Shown here: piece after piece, positions 25,704 to 33,820 of the stretch | Numbering within the stretch: the first letter of the stretch is position 1 | Layout: the number at the start of each line of letters is the position of its first letter | Source of the DNA: Microthrixaceae bacterium | GTDB taxonomy: Bacteria > Actinomycetota > Acidimicrobiia > Acidimicrobiales > Iamiaceae | Direction of reading: 5' to 3' | Assembly (NCBI GenBank): GCA_016702505.1 | Contig: JADJDU010000030.1 | Coordinates: 248,001 to 312,000, forward strand | Length of the DNA: 64,000 nucleotides | Notes under the pieces: model-generated | Seen by the model: the letters and a program-made list of their open reading frames with translations, nothing else | Databases searched by the model: none | Told to the model about the DNA's origin: nothing | Position numbers and translations under genes: made by a program

Positions 25704-28346
25704 TCAGGGCTGGGCCCCGGTCTCCAGCCTCCGCACTGGCGGCCGGAGGTCTGGCTCGTAGGTCTGGATCAACACCCGGGCATCGGTGATCGCCGCCACG
25801 TCGGGAGCCACCATCACCGGGTTGAGGCGTAGACGGGTGATCTCGGGCACCGCATCGGCCAATGCCGCCACCCGTACCAGCAGTTCGACCATGGCGCTTC
25901 GGGCTCGGTCTCCTTGCGCGTCGAAGACCGGGCCAAGTCCTGAACGGTCGATCAACCGATCAGCGTCGGCGTCTGTCAGGGGGAGGATCTGCATGGCCCG
26001 CTCGGCTAGGTGCTCGACCGCGGCTCCACCGGGACCGAGCGTCAATACATCTCCCAACATGGCGTGCCGATATACACCGACTCGGCACTCGGCTCCCTCC
26101 GCGGCCATGGCCTGCACCACCGCCGGAACCATGGCATCGCCCAAAACCGACACCATGCGTTCGTAAGCTCCGCGCACCTCGTCGTCACCGTGGACATCTA
26201 GGGCCACTCCCCCGGCTTCGGTCTTGGACAGCCGGTCCAATCCGGAGGCCTTCAAAGCCACGGGATAGCCGATCTCTCCGGCGGCATCGACCGCGGCGTC
26301 GACGGTGGTCACCAGCCTCTGGTTGACCATGGCCAGCGAAGCACCTTCCAGCAGATGTTCGGCATCTAGCGGGTCGAGCCAACACCGCCCCGTCCCACCC
26401 GCCAGCCGGTCCCGCACCAACTCTCGGGCGCGACTCAGCGCGCCGGGATCTAAGTCGATGAGCGATCCCACCGGTTGACCCCGCCATGCCGAGTAGTTCC
26501 GAACCCGGCCGAGAACCGCAGCCGCTTCCTCTGGGAACGGAAAGTTCGGCACCCTCGTCCCATGCACGGTGAGCACGCCACGGGGTGGGTCTCCCAACAG
26601 GCAGGCCACTGTCGTCACCGCGTCTGGTGACGACGATGCCCGGGCCAGAGCGCTGCCATATGCGTCATAGCGAGGACTGGTGGCGGGGGCGTAGATCACC
26701 AGAACTGCATCAACCCGTCCGCTTTGGTACAAGTGGACGAGAGCGTCGGCGAAGGCGTCGGGGTCGGTGTCGTTCTCCAGGGTGATGGGAGCGATCGGCT
26801 CCAGACCGGCAGCTCTAAGAGCATCTACCGCCAACCACGCCGGACCCCATGCGTTGGTCAGGACCGCCACCCGGTCACCTGCTGGGTGGGGTTGGGATGC
26901 GAGCACGTCGGCGGTGTGGATCATCTGGGTCAGGTTGTCGACCCGAATTACCCCCGTCTGTTCCAAAAGCGCGGTGGCGGTGGCATCGGCGGGCCACGCA
27001 TCGGGCTCGTCCCAGTGATCTGCGGGAACCCCGCCCACCTTCACTGCCAACACCGGCTTGTGCTGTGACAGGGCCCGAGCTGTTCGGGCGAACTTGTGGG
27101 GGTTGCCGAAGGATTCCAGGTACAGCATGACCACCGAGGTGGCCGGGTCGTCCTGCCAGTACCGCAACATGTCGTTGCTGGACACGTCGGCCCGGTTGCC
27201 CACCGCCACGAACGAGGAGATCCCCACCCCGGCCCGCCGGGCGGCGTCGGCCACCGCCGCCCCGATCACACCGGACTGGGCTGCCAGACCGACGCGGCCG
27301 GCTTCGACATCGACGGGGACGAATGTGGCGTGCATACTCACCGATGGGTCGGTGTTGATCAGGCCCAAGGTGTTGGGGCCGAGAAGTCGCATCCCGTGTC
27401 GCCGGGCGTACGCGACCAACTCGGCCTCCAGTTCCTCGCCCGCCGTGTCCTGATCGGCGAAACCAGAGCTGAGCACCACCAGGGCCTGCACCCGCTTGAC
27501 CGCACATTCCTCGACGACCCGCAGCACCTCGGCCGCGGGCACACAGACGACGGCCAGGTCGACCTCTCCGGGCAGATCCACTACCGAACGCCAGGCCCGG
27601 ACGCTGGCCACGAACGACGCCTCCCGGTTGACCGGGTAGACGGGCCCGTTGAAGCGGTGACGGATCAACTGCCTAAGGACCTGGTGACCCAACGATTCCG
27701 GATCTCGGGATGCGCCAACCACCGCGATGGATGTGGGCTTGAGAACCCTCTCCACCGATCGGGCCTCGGCCACCGATGCTCGCTCCTCGATGGCGGCGAG
27801 TGCTTCAGGCGTGGGCTCGATACCCAACTCCACCTCGATCACGCCGTCTTCGTAGCGACTCGAGGACGTGAAACCCGCCTGCGTGAACACCCCGAGCATC
27901 TTGCGGTTCTGGGGCAGGACCGAAGCGGTGAAGCCCGAGATCCCCACCTCTCGCGCCGCAGCGGCCAGGTATTCGAGCAGGACGGTGGCCATGCCCCGAC
28001 CGTGGTGTTCGTCGTCGATGAAGAAGGCGACCTCGGCATCGCTGCGGCCCCGGTGGCGGTCGTAGCGGGCCACGCCCACCAACTCGTCGCCCAACAGCCC
28101 GACGAAGGCCATCCGGTCCACGTAGTCGACCTGGGTGAAACGATCGAGATCTCGCTGGGACAGCCGAGGGCGAGGGGAGAAGAACCGGAAGTAGATGCTC
28201 TCGGGTGACTGACGGTCGTGAAACCGCAAGATCAGCTCGGCGTCGTCGGGACGGATCGGTCGAACCGACATGGTGCCCCCGTCGGCTAGGACCACATCTG
28301 CTTCCCATCGGCTCGGATAGCCGTTCTCCGCAGTTCCCGCGACCAT
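25704..28346 (-). CDS. Bifunctional GNAT acetyltransferase / NDP-forming acyl-CoA synthetase-like protein (SlPat-type protein acetyltransferase)
   Basis: An 880-residue fusion. The GNAT domain is N-terminal (about 20-175: SVRPIRPDDAELILRFHDRQ, acetyl-CoA site DDEHHGRGMATVLLEYL). A CoA-binding Rossmann domain follows (~210, SIAVVGASRDPESLG), then succinyl-CoA-ligase-like domains (AQSGVIGAAVADAARR; LLGPNTLGLIN) and a C-terminal ATP-grasp domain (~650-870). This order (GNAT first) is the Streptomyces-type Pat, reversed relative to E. coli PatZ. Such proteins acetylate lysines, typically inactivating acyl-CoA synthetases. ATG 28346 is preferred to the 28481 extension, which would overlap the divergent FHA gene's upstream region. 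Confidence 0.87.
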   Translation of the reverse strand: MVAGTAENGYPSRWEADVVLADGGTMSVRPIRPDDAELILRFHDRQSPESIYFRFFSPRPRLSQRDLDRFTQVDYVDRMAFVGLLGDELVGVARYDRHRGRSDAEVAFFIDDEHHGRGMATVLLEYLAAAAREVGISGFTASVLPQNRKMLGVFTQAGFTSSSRYEDGVIEVELGIEPTPEALAAIEERASVAEARSVERVLKPTSIAVVGASRDPESLGHQVLRQLIRHRFNGPVYPVNREASFVASVRAWRSVVDLPGEVDLAVVCVPAAEVLRVVEECAVKRVQALVVLSSGFADQDTAGEELEAELVAYARRHGMRLLGPNTLGLINTDPSVSMHATFVPVDVEAGRVGLAAQSGVIGAAVADAARRAGVGISSFVAVGNRADVSSNDMLRYWQDDPATSVVMLYLESFGNPHKFARTARALSQHKPVLAVKVGGVPADHWDEPDAWPADATATALLEQTGVIRVDNLTQMIHTADVLASQPHPAGDRVAVLTNAWGPAWLAVDALRAAGLEPIAPITLENDTDPDAFADALVHLYQSGRVDAVLVIYAPATSPRYDAYGSALARASSSPDAVTTVACLLGDPPRGVLTVHGTRVPNFPFPEEAAAVLGRVRNYSAWRGQPVGSLIDLDPGALSRARELVRDRLAGGTGRCWLDPLDAEHLLEGASLAMVNQRLVTTVDAAVDAAGEIGYPVALKASGLDRLSKTEAGGVALDVHGDDEVRGAYERMVSVLGDAMVPAVVQAMAAEGAECRVGVYRHAMLGDVLTLGPGGAAVEHLAERAMQILPLTDADADRLIDRSGLGPVFDAQGDRARSAMVELLVRVAALADAVPEITRLRLNPVMVAPDVAAITDARVLIQTYEPDLRPPVRRLETGAQP

Positions 28347-28408
28347 GGATCGGAGGATACGGGACCCGCGCCATCGGTCCTCGTTGGAGGCGGCATTATC
28401 CTTCCCGG

Positions 28409-29302
28409 GTGCTTCCAGTACTGGTTTTCGTGTCATGTGCCGGGGTCGGGTTCGCCCTCTCCCGACTGACCCGCAGACCACAGGGCCGAGCCCAGGCCGC
28501 CGCCACCGCCCGGGCCGTTGCCGGCCCTATGGCCGCCCGTCGCGGTCTCGATGCGCCTGAGCTTCAGCGGGCGTGCTTCTCAGAGATGGTCCGTCACGTG
28601 CGGGTCAACCGCGACGGACTCACCTATGCCCCGGCCCGGTACCGCCTTCTGCTCAACCCCACCGACCTGGCGGTGGTCCACGAATCCGAACGGTGGTTCG
28701 TCGATGGCCTGGCCAGCGCTCTGGCCGATGCCGCATCCGACTACGGGTGGGCCCTCGAAGGCCCGGCTTCGATCGTGTTCGCGTCGGATCCAAGCCGACG
28801 TCCAGGTGTCCCGTTGGCGCAGGTCGGTTTGGAAGGGTCGGCCATCGATCAACCAGCCGTCAACAAGGGTGCTCCCAAAGTCAAGGGCGCCAAGCCGCTG
28901 GCCGGACGTCAACAGCCGGGTCTCCTGACCTTGACCCTCGTTCGCGCCGACACCGGTGAGTCGATCGTGTTGGACGGCCCGACTTTGACCATCGGACGCT
29001 CGCCGGACAACTCGGTCGTGGTAGCCGACGAGCGGGTCAGCCGCACCCATGCCCGACTAGAGCCCACCGCCAGCGGCTGGGTGGTGTCTGACCTGAACTC
29101 CTCGAACGGCACCCGATTGGACGGAACCCGCATCAACCCTGGCGTGCCAGCGGCCATCGGTCCAGGATCGGTGATCGCCGTCGGTCCACTCGAGCTCAAG
29201 GTGATCAGCGCCGGCGCGCAGGGTGGATCCCGAGCCCTGGCCGATTCGGACCGCACCCGCATCTCGGCCGAGGTGTTGGGGCGCTCCTCCCACCAGCGAT
29301 GA
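28409..29302 (+). CDS. FHA-domain protein with FhaA-like N-terminal domain (DUF3662)
   Basis: A protein of about 297 residues from GTG 28409. It begins with a hydrophobic stretch (LPVLVFVSCAGVGFALSRL), then a DUF3662/FhaA_N-like domain (FSEMVRHVRVNRDGLTYAPARYRLLLNPTDLAVV...FASDPSRRPG). The C-terminal FHA domain has LTIGRSPDNSVVVADERVSRTHARL and SSNGTRLDGTRI, the phosphothreonine-binding residues. In mycobacteria FhaA links Ser/Thr kinases to peptidoglycan synthesis. It is directly upstream of an LCP ligase gene (10-base gap), which supports a cell-wall role. The N-terminal membrane segment is not usual for FhaA. Confidence 0.82.
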   Translation: MLPVLVFVSCAGVGFALSRLTRRPQGRAQAAATARAVAGPMAARRGLDAPELQRACFSEMVRHVRVNRDGLTYAPARYRLLLNPTDLAVVHESERWFVDGLASALADAASDYGWALEGPASIVFASDPSRRPGVPLAQVGLEGSAIDQPAVNKGAPKVKGAKPLAGRQQPGLLTLTLVRADTGESIVLDGPTLTIGRSPDNSVVVADERVSRTHARLEPTASGWVVSDLNSSNGTRLDGTRINPGVPAAIGPGSVIAVGPLELKVISAGAQGGSRALADSDRTRISAEVLGRSSHQR

Positions 29303-29312
29303 GGACCTCCCG

Positions 29313-30359
29313 ATGATGCTCATCCTCGTCGCTGCGGCCGGCCTCATCAGCGGCGTCGCCGTGGAACGGTTGGTCACCTCGCTACGCGACCGACCCGCTT
29401 CCCCAGCCTCTGGCTACGCCGAGGTCGCCACATCGAGGCGCCCTCCTCGACGAGGCCGATTGGCGTTACGGCTGACCGCGGTCGCCCTCGCCGCGATCCT
29501 GGTCGCTGTCGTGGGCGGGCTCATATGGGCCAACGTGATCTTCAACCGGATCGAGAAGGTGGAGGTGTCCGATGCACTGTCGTCGTCATCGGGGACCAAC
29601 TGGCTTCTCGTCGGGGCCGACAACGCTCTAGGTGACGGACCGGGACGTGAGGGGGTCGACGGGGTTCGGGCCGACACCGTCATGGTGCTTCGCATCCAGG
29701 ACGGAAACGCGTCGATGCTCTCACTGAACCGGGACCTGTGGGTCCGAAACCCGGCCACCGGCGACGAAGGGCGCCTCAACGCCACCTACAACCAGGGACC
29801 GGGCAATCTGATCCGGGCCGTTACCGAGAACTTCGGCATCCCAATCGAGCGCTACATGGAGATCGACTTCGACTCCTTCAGCGGTCTGGTCGACTCGCTG
29901 GGCGGCATCGAGGTGAACTTCGCAAACCCCGCCTTCGACCTGGCCTCAGGACTGGACGTGAAGACGGCCGGAGTGGTCCACCTAGATGGAGCCCAAGCCT
30001 TGGCCTACGTCCGCTCCCGCCACTTCACCGAGGTGATCAACGGCCAGCCGGTGCCCGAAGGCGGGCTCCCCGACGTCAACCGGACCATGCGCCAGCAGAC
30101 CTTCTTGCGTGAGGTCATGCGCAAGGCGTCCACGAAGCGCAACCCGTTCGCGTTGATGTCAGCCGCCAGTTCCATGACCGCCGGGCTGCGCATAGACGAC
30201 GCCATGACCATGTTCGACCCGCTCCGGCTGGCACTGGCCATGCGCAACCTCGACCCCCGACCGACGGCGCTTCCGGTCACTCCTCGGACCACCAGTGGCG
30301 GTGCCCAGGTTCTGGAGTTGGGCGAGGGAGCCGAAGAGGTCCTGGCTGGCTTCCGCTGA
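29313..30359 (+). CDS. LytR-CpsA-Psr (LCP) family cell-wall glycopolymer ligase
   Basis: A 348-residue protein, ATG 29313 preceded by GAGGACC. Two hydrophobic segments occur (1-18 and about 55-77), the second being the usual LCP transmembrane helix. The LCP domain shows NWLLVGADN, GVRADTVMVLRI, SLNRDLWV, GRLNATYNQGPGNLIRAV, MEIDFDSFSGLVDSLGGIEV, LDGAQALAYVRSRH and DVNRTMRQQTFL, carrying the conserved Arg/Asp residues that bind polyprenyl pyrophosphate. LCP enzymes attach teichoic-acid-like or arabinogalactan-type polymers to peptidoglycan. Probably in an operon with the FHA gene. Confidence 0.92.
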   Translation: MMLILVAAAGLISGVAVERLVTSLRDRPASPASGYAEVATSRRPPRRGRLALRLTAVALAAILVAVVGGLIWANVIFNRIEKVEVSDALSSSSGTNWLLVGADNALGDGPGREGVDGVRADTVMVLRIQDGNASMLSLNRDLWVRNPATGDEGRLNATYNQGPGNLIRAVTENFGIPIERYMEIDFDSFSGLVDSLGGIEVNFANPAFDLASGLDVKTAGVVHLDGAQALAYVRSRHFTEVINGQPVPEGGLPDVNRTMRQQTFLREVMRKASTKRNPFALMSAASSMTAGLRIDDAMTMFDPLRLALAMRNLDPRPTALPVTPRTTSGGAQVLELGEGAEEVLAGFR

Positions 30360-30477
30360 TCAGGCGGTCGGTCGCTGGCTTGGCCGACGTCGAGCCCGGG
30401 CCGGGCGGGTGATCGTGCGGGGGACGCGCGATGTGGTGGTTACCCGTGACCGCGTCGGGTAACTACCGTCACCGCCC

Positions 30478-30558
30478 ATGACCATTCTTCGTGACGGCCT
30501 GATCGCACCATCGTTCATCGCTGATGGACGGACCCAAGGTGCGGAGGCCGGGCGATGA
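30478..30558 (+). CDS. Possible 26-residue leader peptide overlapping sulfatase start
   Basis: An ATG at 30478 opens 26 codons (MTILRDGLIAPSFIADGRTQ and so on) that end in TGA overlapping the sulfatase ATG (ATGA). The overlap suggests translational coupling. There is no homology argument, and chance is possible at this GC content. Confidence 0.25.
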   Translation: MTILRDGLIAPSFIADGRTQGAEAGR

Positions 30559-32993
30559 GCGGGCCCAGCACCGCCTCTGAACCGGCCGGCCCCTACGAGG
30601 GTTTCGGCGGCAAGGTCGGACGAACCTTCGCCGGTTCGGAGGGTTGGTGGCCGCCGCGGCCCGAGCCCGGGCCTGATGCACCCAACGTGGTGGTGATTCT
30701 GGTCGACGACCTCGGGTTCGCCGACCTGGGCTGCTACGGCTCGGAGATCCCCACCCCCAACCTCGACCGCCTCGCCGCCGACGGCGTCCAGTTCACCAAC
30801 TTCCACGTCACCCCGATGTGCTCTCCGACCCGGGCCGCCCTGCTCACCGGGGTGAACCCCCACCGGGCCGGGGCCGGCCACGTGGCCAACTCCGATCCGG
30901 GTTTCCCCGGTTACGCCGCCGAGTTGGCCGACGACGTGGCCACCGCCGCCGAACTGTTCCGGGATGCGGGCTACCACACCATCGCCATCGGTAAGTGGCA
31001 CCTCACCAAGGATGCCGACCTGTCCGAGGCCGGCCCTCGCCACGCCTGGCCGTGCCAGCGAGGGTTCGACCGCTACTACGGCGTCCTCGATGCGTTCACC
31101 AACCTCCACCATCCCCACCGCCTGGTCGAGGACAACCACACCGTTCCCGTCGACCGCTACCCCGACGGCTACTACGTCACCGACGATCTGACCGACCGGG
31201 CCATCGACTACATACGCCACGCCCGTACCTCGAACCCGACCCAGCCCTTCTTCTGCTACTTCGCCCACATCGCCGTACACGCTCCGTTGCAGTGCAAGCC
31301 CGAAGACCACGACCGCCACCGGGGCCGCTACGACGAGGGATGGGATGCCCTACGCCAGGCCCGCCACCTACGCCAGGTGGAGTTGGGGTTGCTGCCACCC
31401 GGCACTCCCCTCCCACCACCCAACCACGAGCCGGGTGACGAGGTGAGCGCCTGGGCCGACCTAGATCCCGCGGATCAACGGCTGTACTCCCGCTACATGG
31501 AGGTCTACGCCGCCATGGTCGACAGCGTGGACCAGTCGGTGGGACGACTGCTGGCCGCGCTCGAGGATCTCGGCGTGGCCGACAACACCATCGTCTGCTT
31601 CTTGTCCGACAACGGGGCGTCGCGGGAAGGTGAAACCGCCGGGACCACCGCCTACTTCCGGACGCTCGTGTCCAAGAACGTCACCGACATCGAAGACGTC
31701 GACTTCGACCGAGACCGCATAGACGACGCTGGCACCCCCCGGGCCCTCGTCCACTACCCCCGGGGTTGGGCCATGGCCTCCAACACCCCATTCCGGCTCT
31801 ACAAGATCAACACCCACGCTGGCGGTCACTCCGTCCCGTTCATCGTGGATTGGCCCGCGGGCCGAGCCGGACTGGACAAGCTGGTCCCCGGCCGACGAGA
31901 CCAGTGGACCCACGTCACCGATGTGTTGCCCACGCTGTGCGAGCTAGCCGGGGTGTCTCGGCCCGAACAGCGTGCCGGTGTTCGGCTTCAGCCTCTCAAC
32001 GGGGTGTCGATGGCGCCGGTGTTCCTCGACCATGAGGCCAAGCACGACCATGGCTCCCAGTACACCGAGATGTCAGGGCATCGTGGCTTCTATGACGGCG
32101 AGGGGTGGGAGATCGTGACCCGACACTCTGCGCTGACCGAGTTCGGAGACCACGAGTGGGAGTTGTACGACCTGAACAACGACCGTACCCAGACCGAGAA
32201 CCTGGCCGCCGAGCATCCAGAAGTGGTGGCCCGTCTGGCCGATGGCTGGGAGCAGGCCGCCCGCCAGAACCAGGTGTACCCATTGGACGAAGGGTCACGT
32301 CTGCGCTTCATAACCCGACCTCCATACGAGGATCACATGGAGCAACCGGTGCGCATCCCTGCTGGTACGCACACTCTGGAGCGCTACCGGTCCCAGCTCC
32401 TCATCCAGTGGCGCTCCTTCACCGTCGACGTCGACGTCGATCACAGCGCAGCCGATCGTGGGGTCTTCTTCGCCCATGGCGACCAGGGCGGCGGATACGC
32501 CCTCTACGTCGTGGACTCGACGAGCTCACTGCTAGCCGACCACCCCGCGCCGGCCCGAGCAGCCGACCCCGACCCCGTTGCCGCCCCCGACCCCGACCCC
32601 GATGAGGACACCGGGGAACTGGTCTTCGTCCACAACGGATACGGAAAGGTCTCAGTGATCAGGTGCGGCCCCATGCCCGTCGGTGACGGTCCGCTTCGTC
32701 TCGAGATGACTGCCCCGGGAGGTTGGGTTTGGAATGCCCGGGTCGTGGTGGGAGATGAAGAGCGAGGCGGAGCCGATGGGTTGTTGATGTTGGCCGCCAT
32801 GGCCCCCTTCGAAGGGATCGACGTAGGCGTGGATCGACGTTCCCCGGTGTGGTGGGACGTGTATGCCCAACACGGTCCGTTCCCGTACTCAGGCCGGCTG
32901 AGAGCAGTCTCCTACGTCCCTGGGGAGAGGGCGCCCGACTCGGGGACACGCTTCTTGGACCTGTTGCGCGAGATCGGGATGCGCTACGAGTGA
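30555..32993 (+). CDS. Arylsulfatase (formylglycine-dependent sulfatase family)
   Basis: An 812-residue sulfatase. Metal-binding DDLGFADLGCYG is near 53-64. The modification motif CSPTR is at 89-93, with Cys89 to be converted to formylglycine. GKWHL and a C-terminal NNDRTQTENLAAEHPEVVA element are typical of the large arylsulfatase subfamily that also has the extra C-terminal beta-domain (after ~600). No signal peptide is seen, so it is likely cytoplasmic. A low-complexity Asp-Pro run (DPDPVAAPDPDPDED) is inserted near residue 680. No formylglycine-generating enzyme gene is in the window. Substrate unknown. Confidence 0.92.
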   Translation: MSGPSTASEPAGPYEGFGGKVGRTFAGSEGWWPPRPEPGPDAPNVVVILVDDLGFADLGCYGSEIPTPNLDRLAADGVQFTNFHVTPMCSPTRAALLTGVNPHRAGAGHVANSDPGFPGYAAELADDVATAAELFRDAGYHTIAIGKWHLTKDADLSEAGPRHAWPCQRGFDRYYGVLDAFTNLHHPHRLVEDNHTVPVDRYPDGYYVTDDLTDRAIDYIRHARTSNPTQPFFCYFAHIAVHAPLQCKPEDHDRHRGRYDEGWDALRQARHLRQVELGLLPPGTPLPPPNHEPGDEVSAWADLDPADQRLYSRYMEVYAAMVDSVDQSVGRLLAALEDLGVADNTIVCFLSDNGASREGETAGTTAYFRTLVSKNVTDIEDVDFDRDRIDDAGTPRALVHYPRGWAMASNTPFRLYKINTHAGGHSVPFIVDWPAGRAGLDKLVPGRRDQWTHVTDVLPTLCELAGVSRPEQRAGVRLQPLNGVSMAPVFLDHEAKHDHGSQYTEMSGHRGFYDGEGWEIVTRHSALTEFGDHEWELYDLNNDRTQTENLAAEHPEVVARLADGWEQAARQNQVYPLDEGSRLRFITRPPYEDHMEQPVRIPAGTHTLERYRSQLLIQWRSFTVDVDVDHSAADRGVFFAHGDQGGGYALYVVDSTSSLLADHPAPARAADPDPVAAPDPDPDEDTGELVFVHNGYGKVSVIRCGPMPVGDGPLRLEMTAPGGWVWNARVVVGDEERGGADGLLMLAAMAPFEGIDVGVDRRSPVWWDVYAQHGPFPYSGRLRAVSYVPGERAPDSGTRFLDLLREIGMRYE

Positions 32994-33058
32994 TGTCTGA
33001 CAACGACACCAGCACCCGCTTGGCCCTCTGGGTGAGGCGACCGTAGGGTCAGGCGACC

Positions 33059-33820
33059 ATGACCGAGCAACACCCCAACTCTGCGTCGGAGATCGCCCGA
33101 GTTGGCCTCATCCAATGCGGCCATGTGCGAGAAGACGTGGCCACCGACCATGGCGACTATCCCGAGTTGTTCGCCACGTTGCTGGCCGACGCACCCCTCG
33201 ATCTCGTCACCTACCCCGTCGAGGACGGCGACCTACCCACCGGTCCGAGGGACTGTGACGCATGGCTGGTGTCGGGATCGGCATCGTCGGTCTATGACAG
33301 CCACCGCTGGATCGCCGACACGGGCGCCTTCTTGGCCCGGGTCGTCGAGGCCGAGGTGCCGCTGGTGACGGTGTGCTTCGGCCACCAGCTCCTAGCCCAG
33401 GCCATGGGCGGCAAGGTTGAACGTTCAGGGCGAGGGTGGGGCGTCGGGATCCAGGACTACCGGGTCGTATCTGCCGCCCCGGGTTGGCCCACGGCCGAGA
33501 TCCCAACCACGCTGTCGCTCCTGGCCAGCCACCAAGACCAGGTCACCGAGCTTCCCGACGGAGCGACTGTCATCGCGGCCTCAGACCACTGCCCGGTGGC
33601 GGCCTACTCGCTCAACACTCGGACGGTGGCCGTCCAGGCCCATCCTGAGTTCACACCGGCCCTTACCCGAGATCTGATCACCGTGCGCCGGGACCTGATC
33701 GGCCCGGAGTCGGCCGACGCGGCCCTGCACCGCCTGGAAGATCACGCCGCGGTCGCAGGCCTCGACGACCGAGCCGTGGCCCGCTGGTTCACCGCAATCC
33801 TCTGTGGAGATGTCCGATGA
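33059..33820 (+). CDS. Type 1 glutamine amidotransferase (GMP-synthase-like GATase1)
   Basis: A 253-residue class I amidotransferase. The nucleophile is Cys106 in VCFGHQ, with His195 and Glu197 in AHPEF completing the triad. The N-terminus RVGLIQCGHV and the SGSASSVYD loop are as in the COG0518 family of stand-alone GATases, which include gamma-glutamyl hydrolase-like and putative detoxification enzymes. Its partner synthase is not evident. It overlaps the next gene by 4 bases (ATGA), so the two are translationally coupled. Confidence 0.87.
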   Translation: MTEQHPNSASEIARVGLIQCGHVREDVATDHGDYPELFATLLADAPLDLVTYPVEDGDLPTGPRDCDAWLVSGSASSVYDSHRWIADTGAFLARVVEAEVPLVTVCFGHQLLAQAMGGKVERSGRGWGVGIQDYRVVSAAPGWPTAEIPTTLSLLASHQDQVTELPDGATVIAASDHCPVAAYSLNTRTVAVQAHPEFTPALTRDLITVRRDLIGPESADAALHRLEDHAAVAGLDDRAVARWFTAILCGDVR

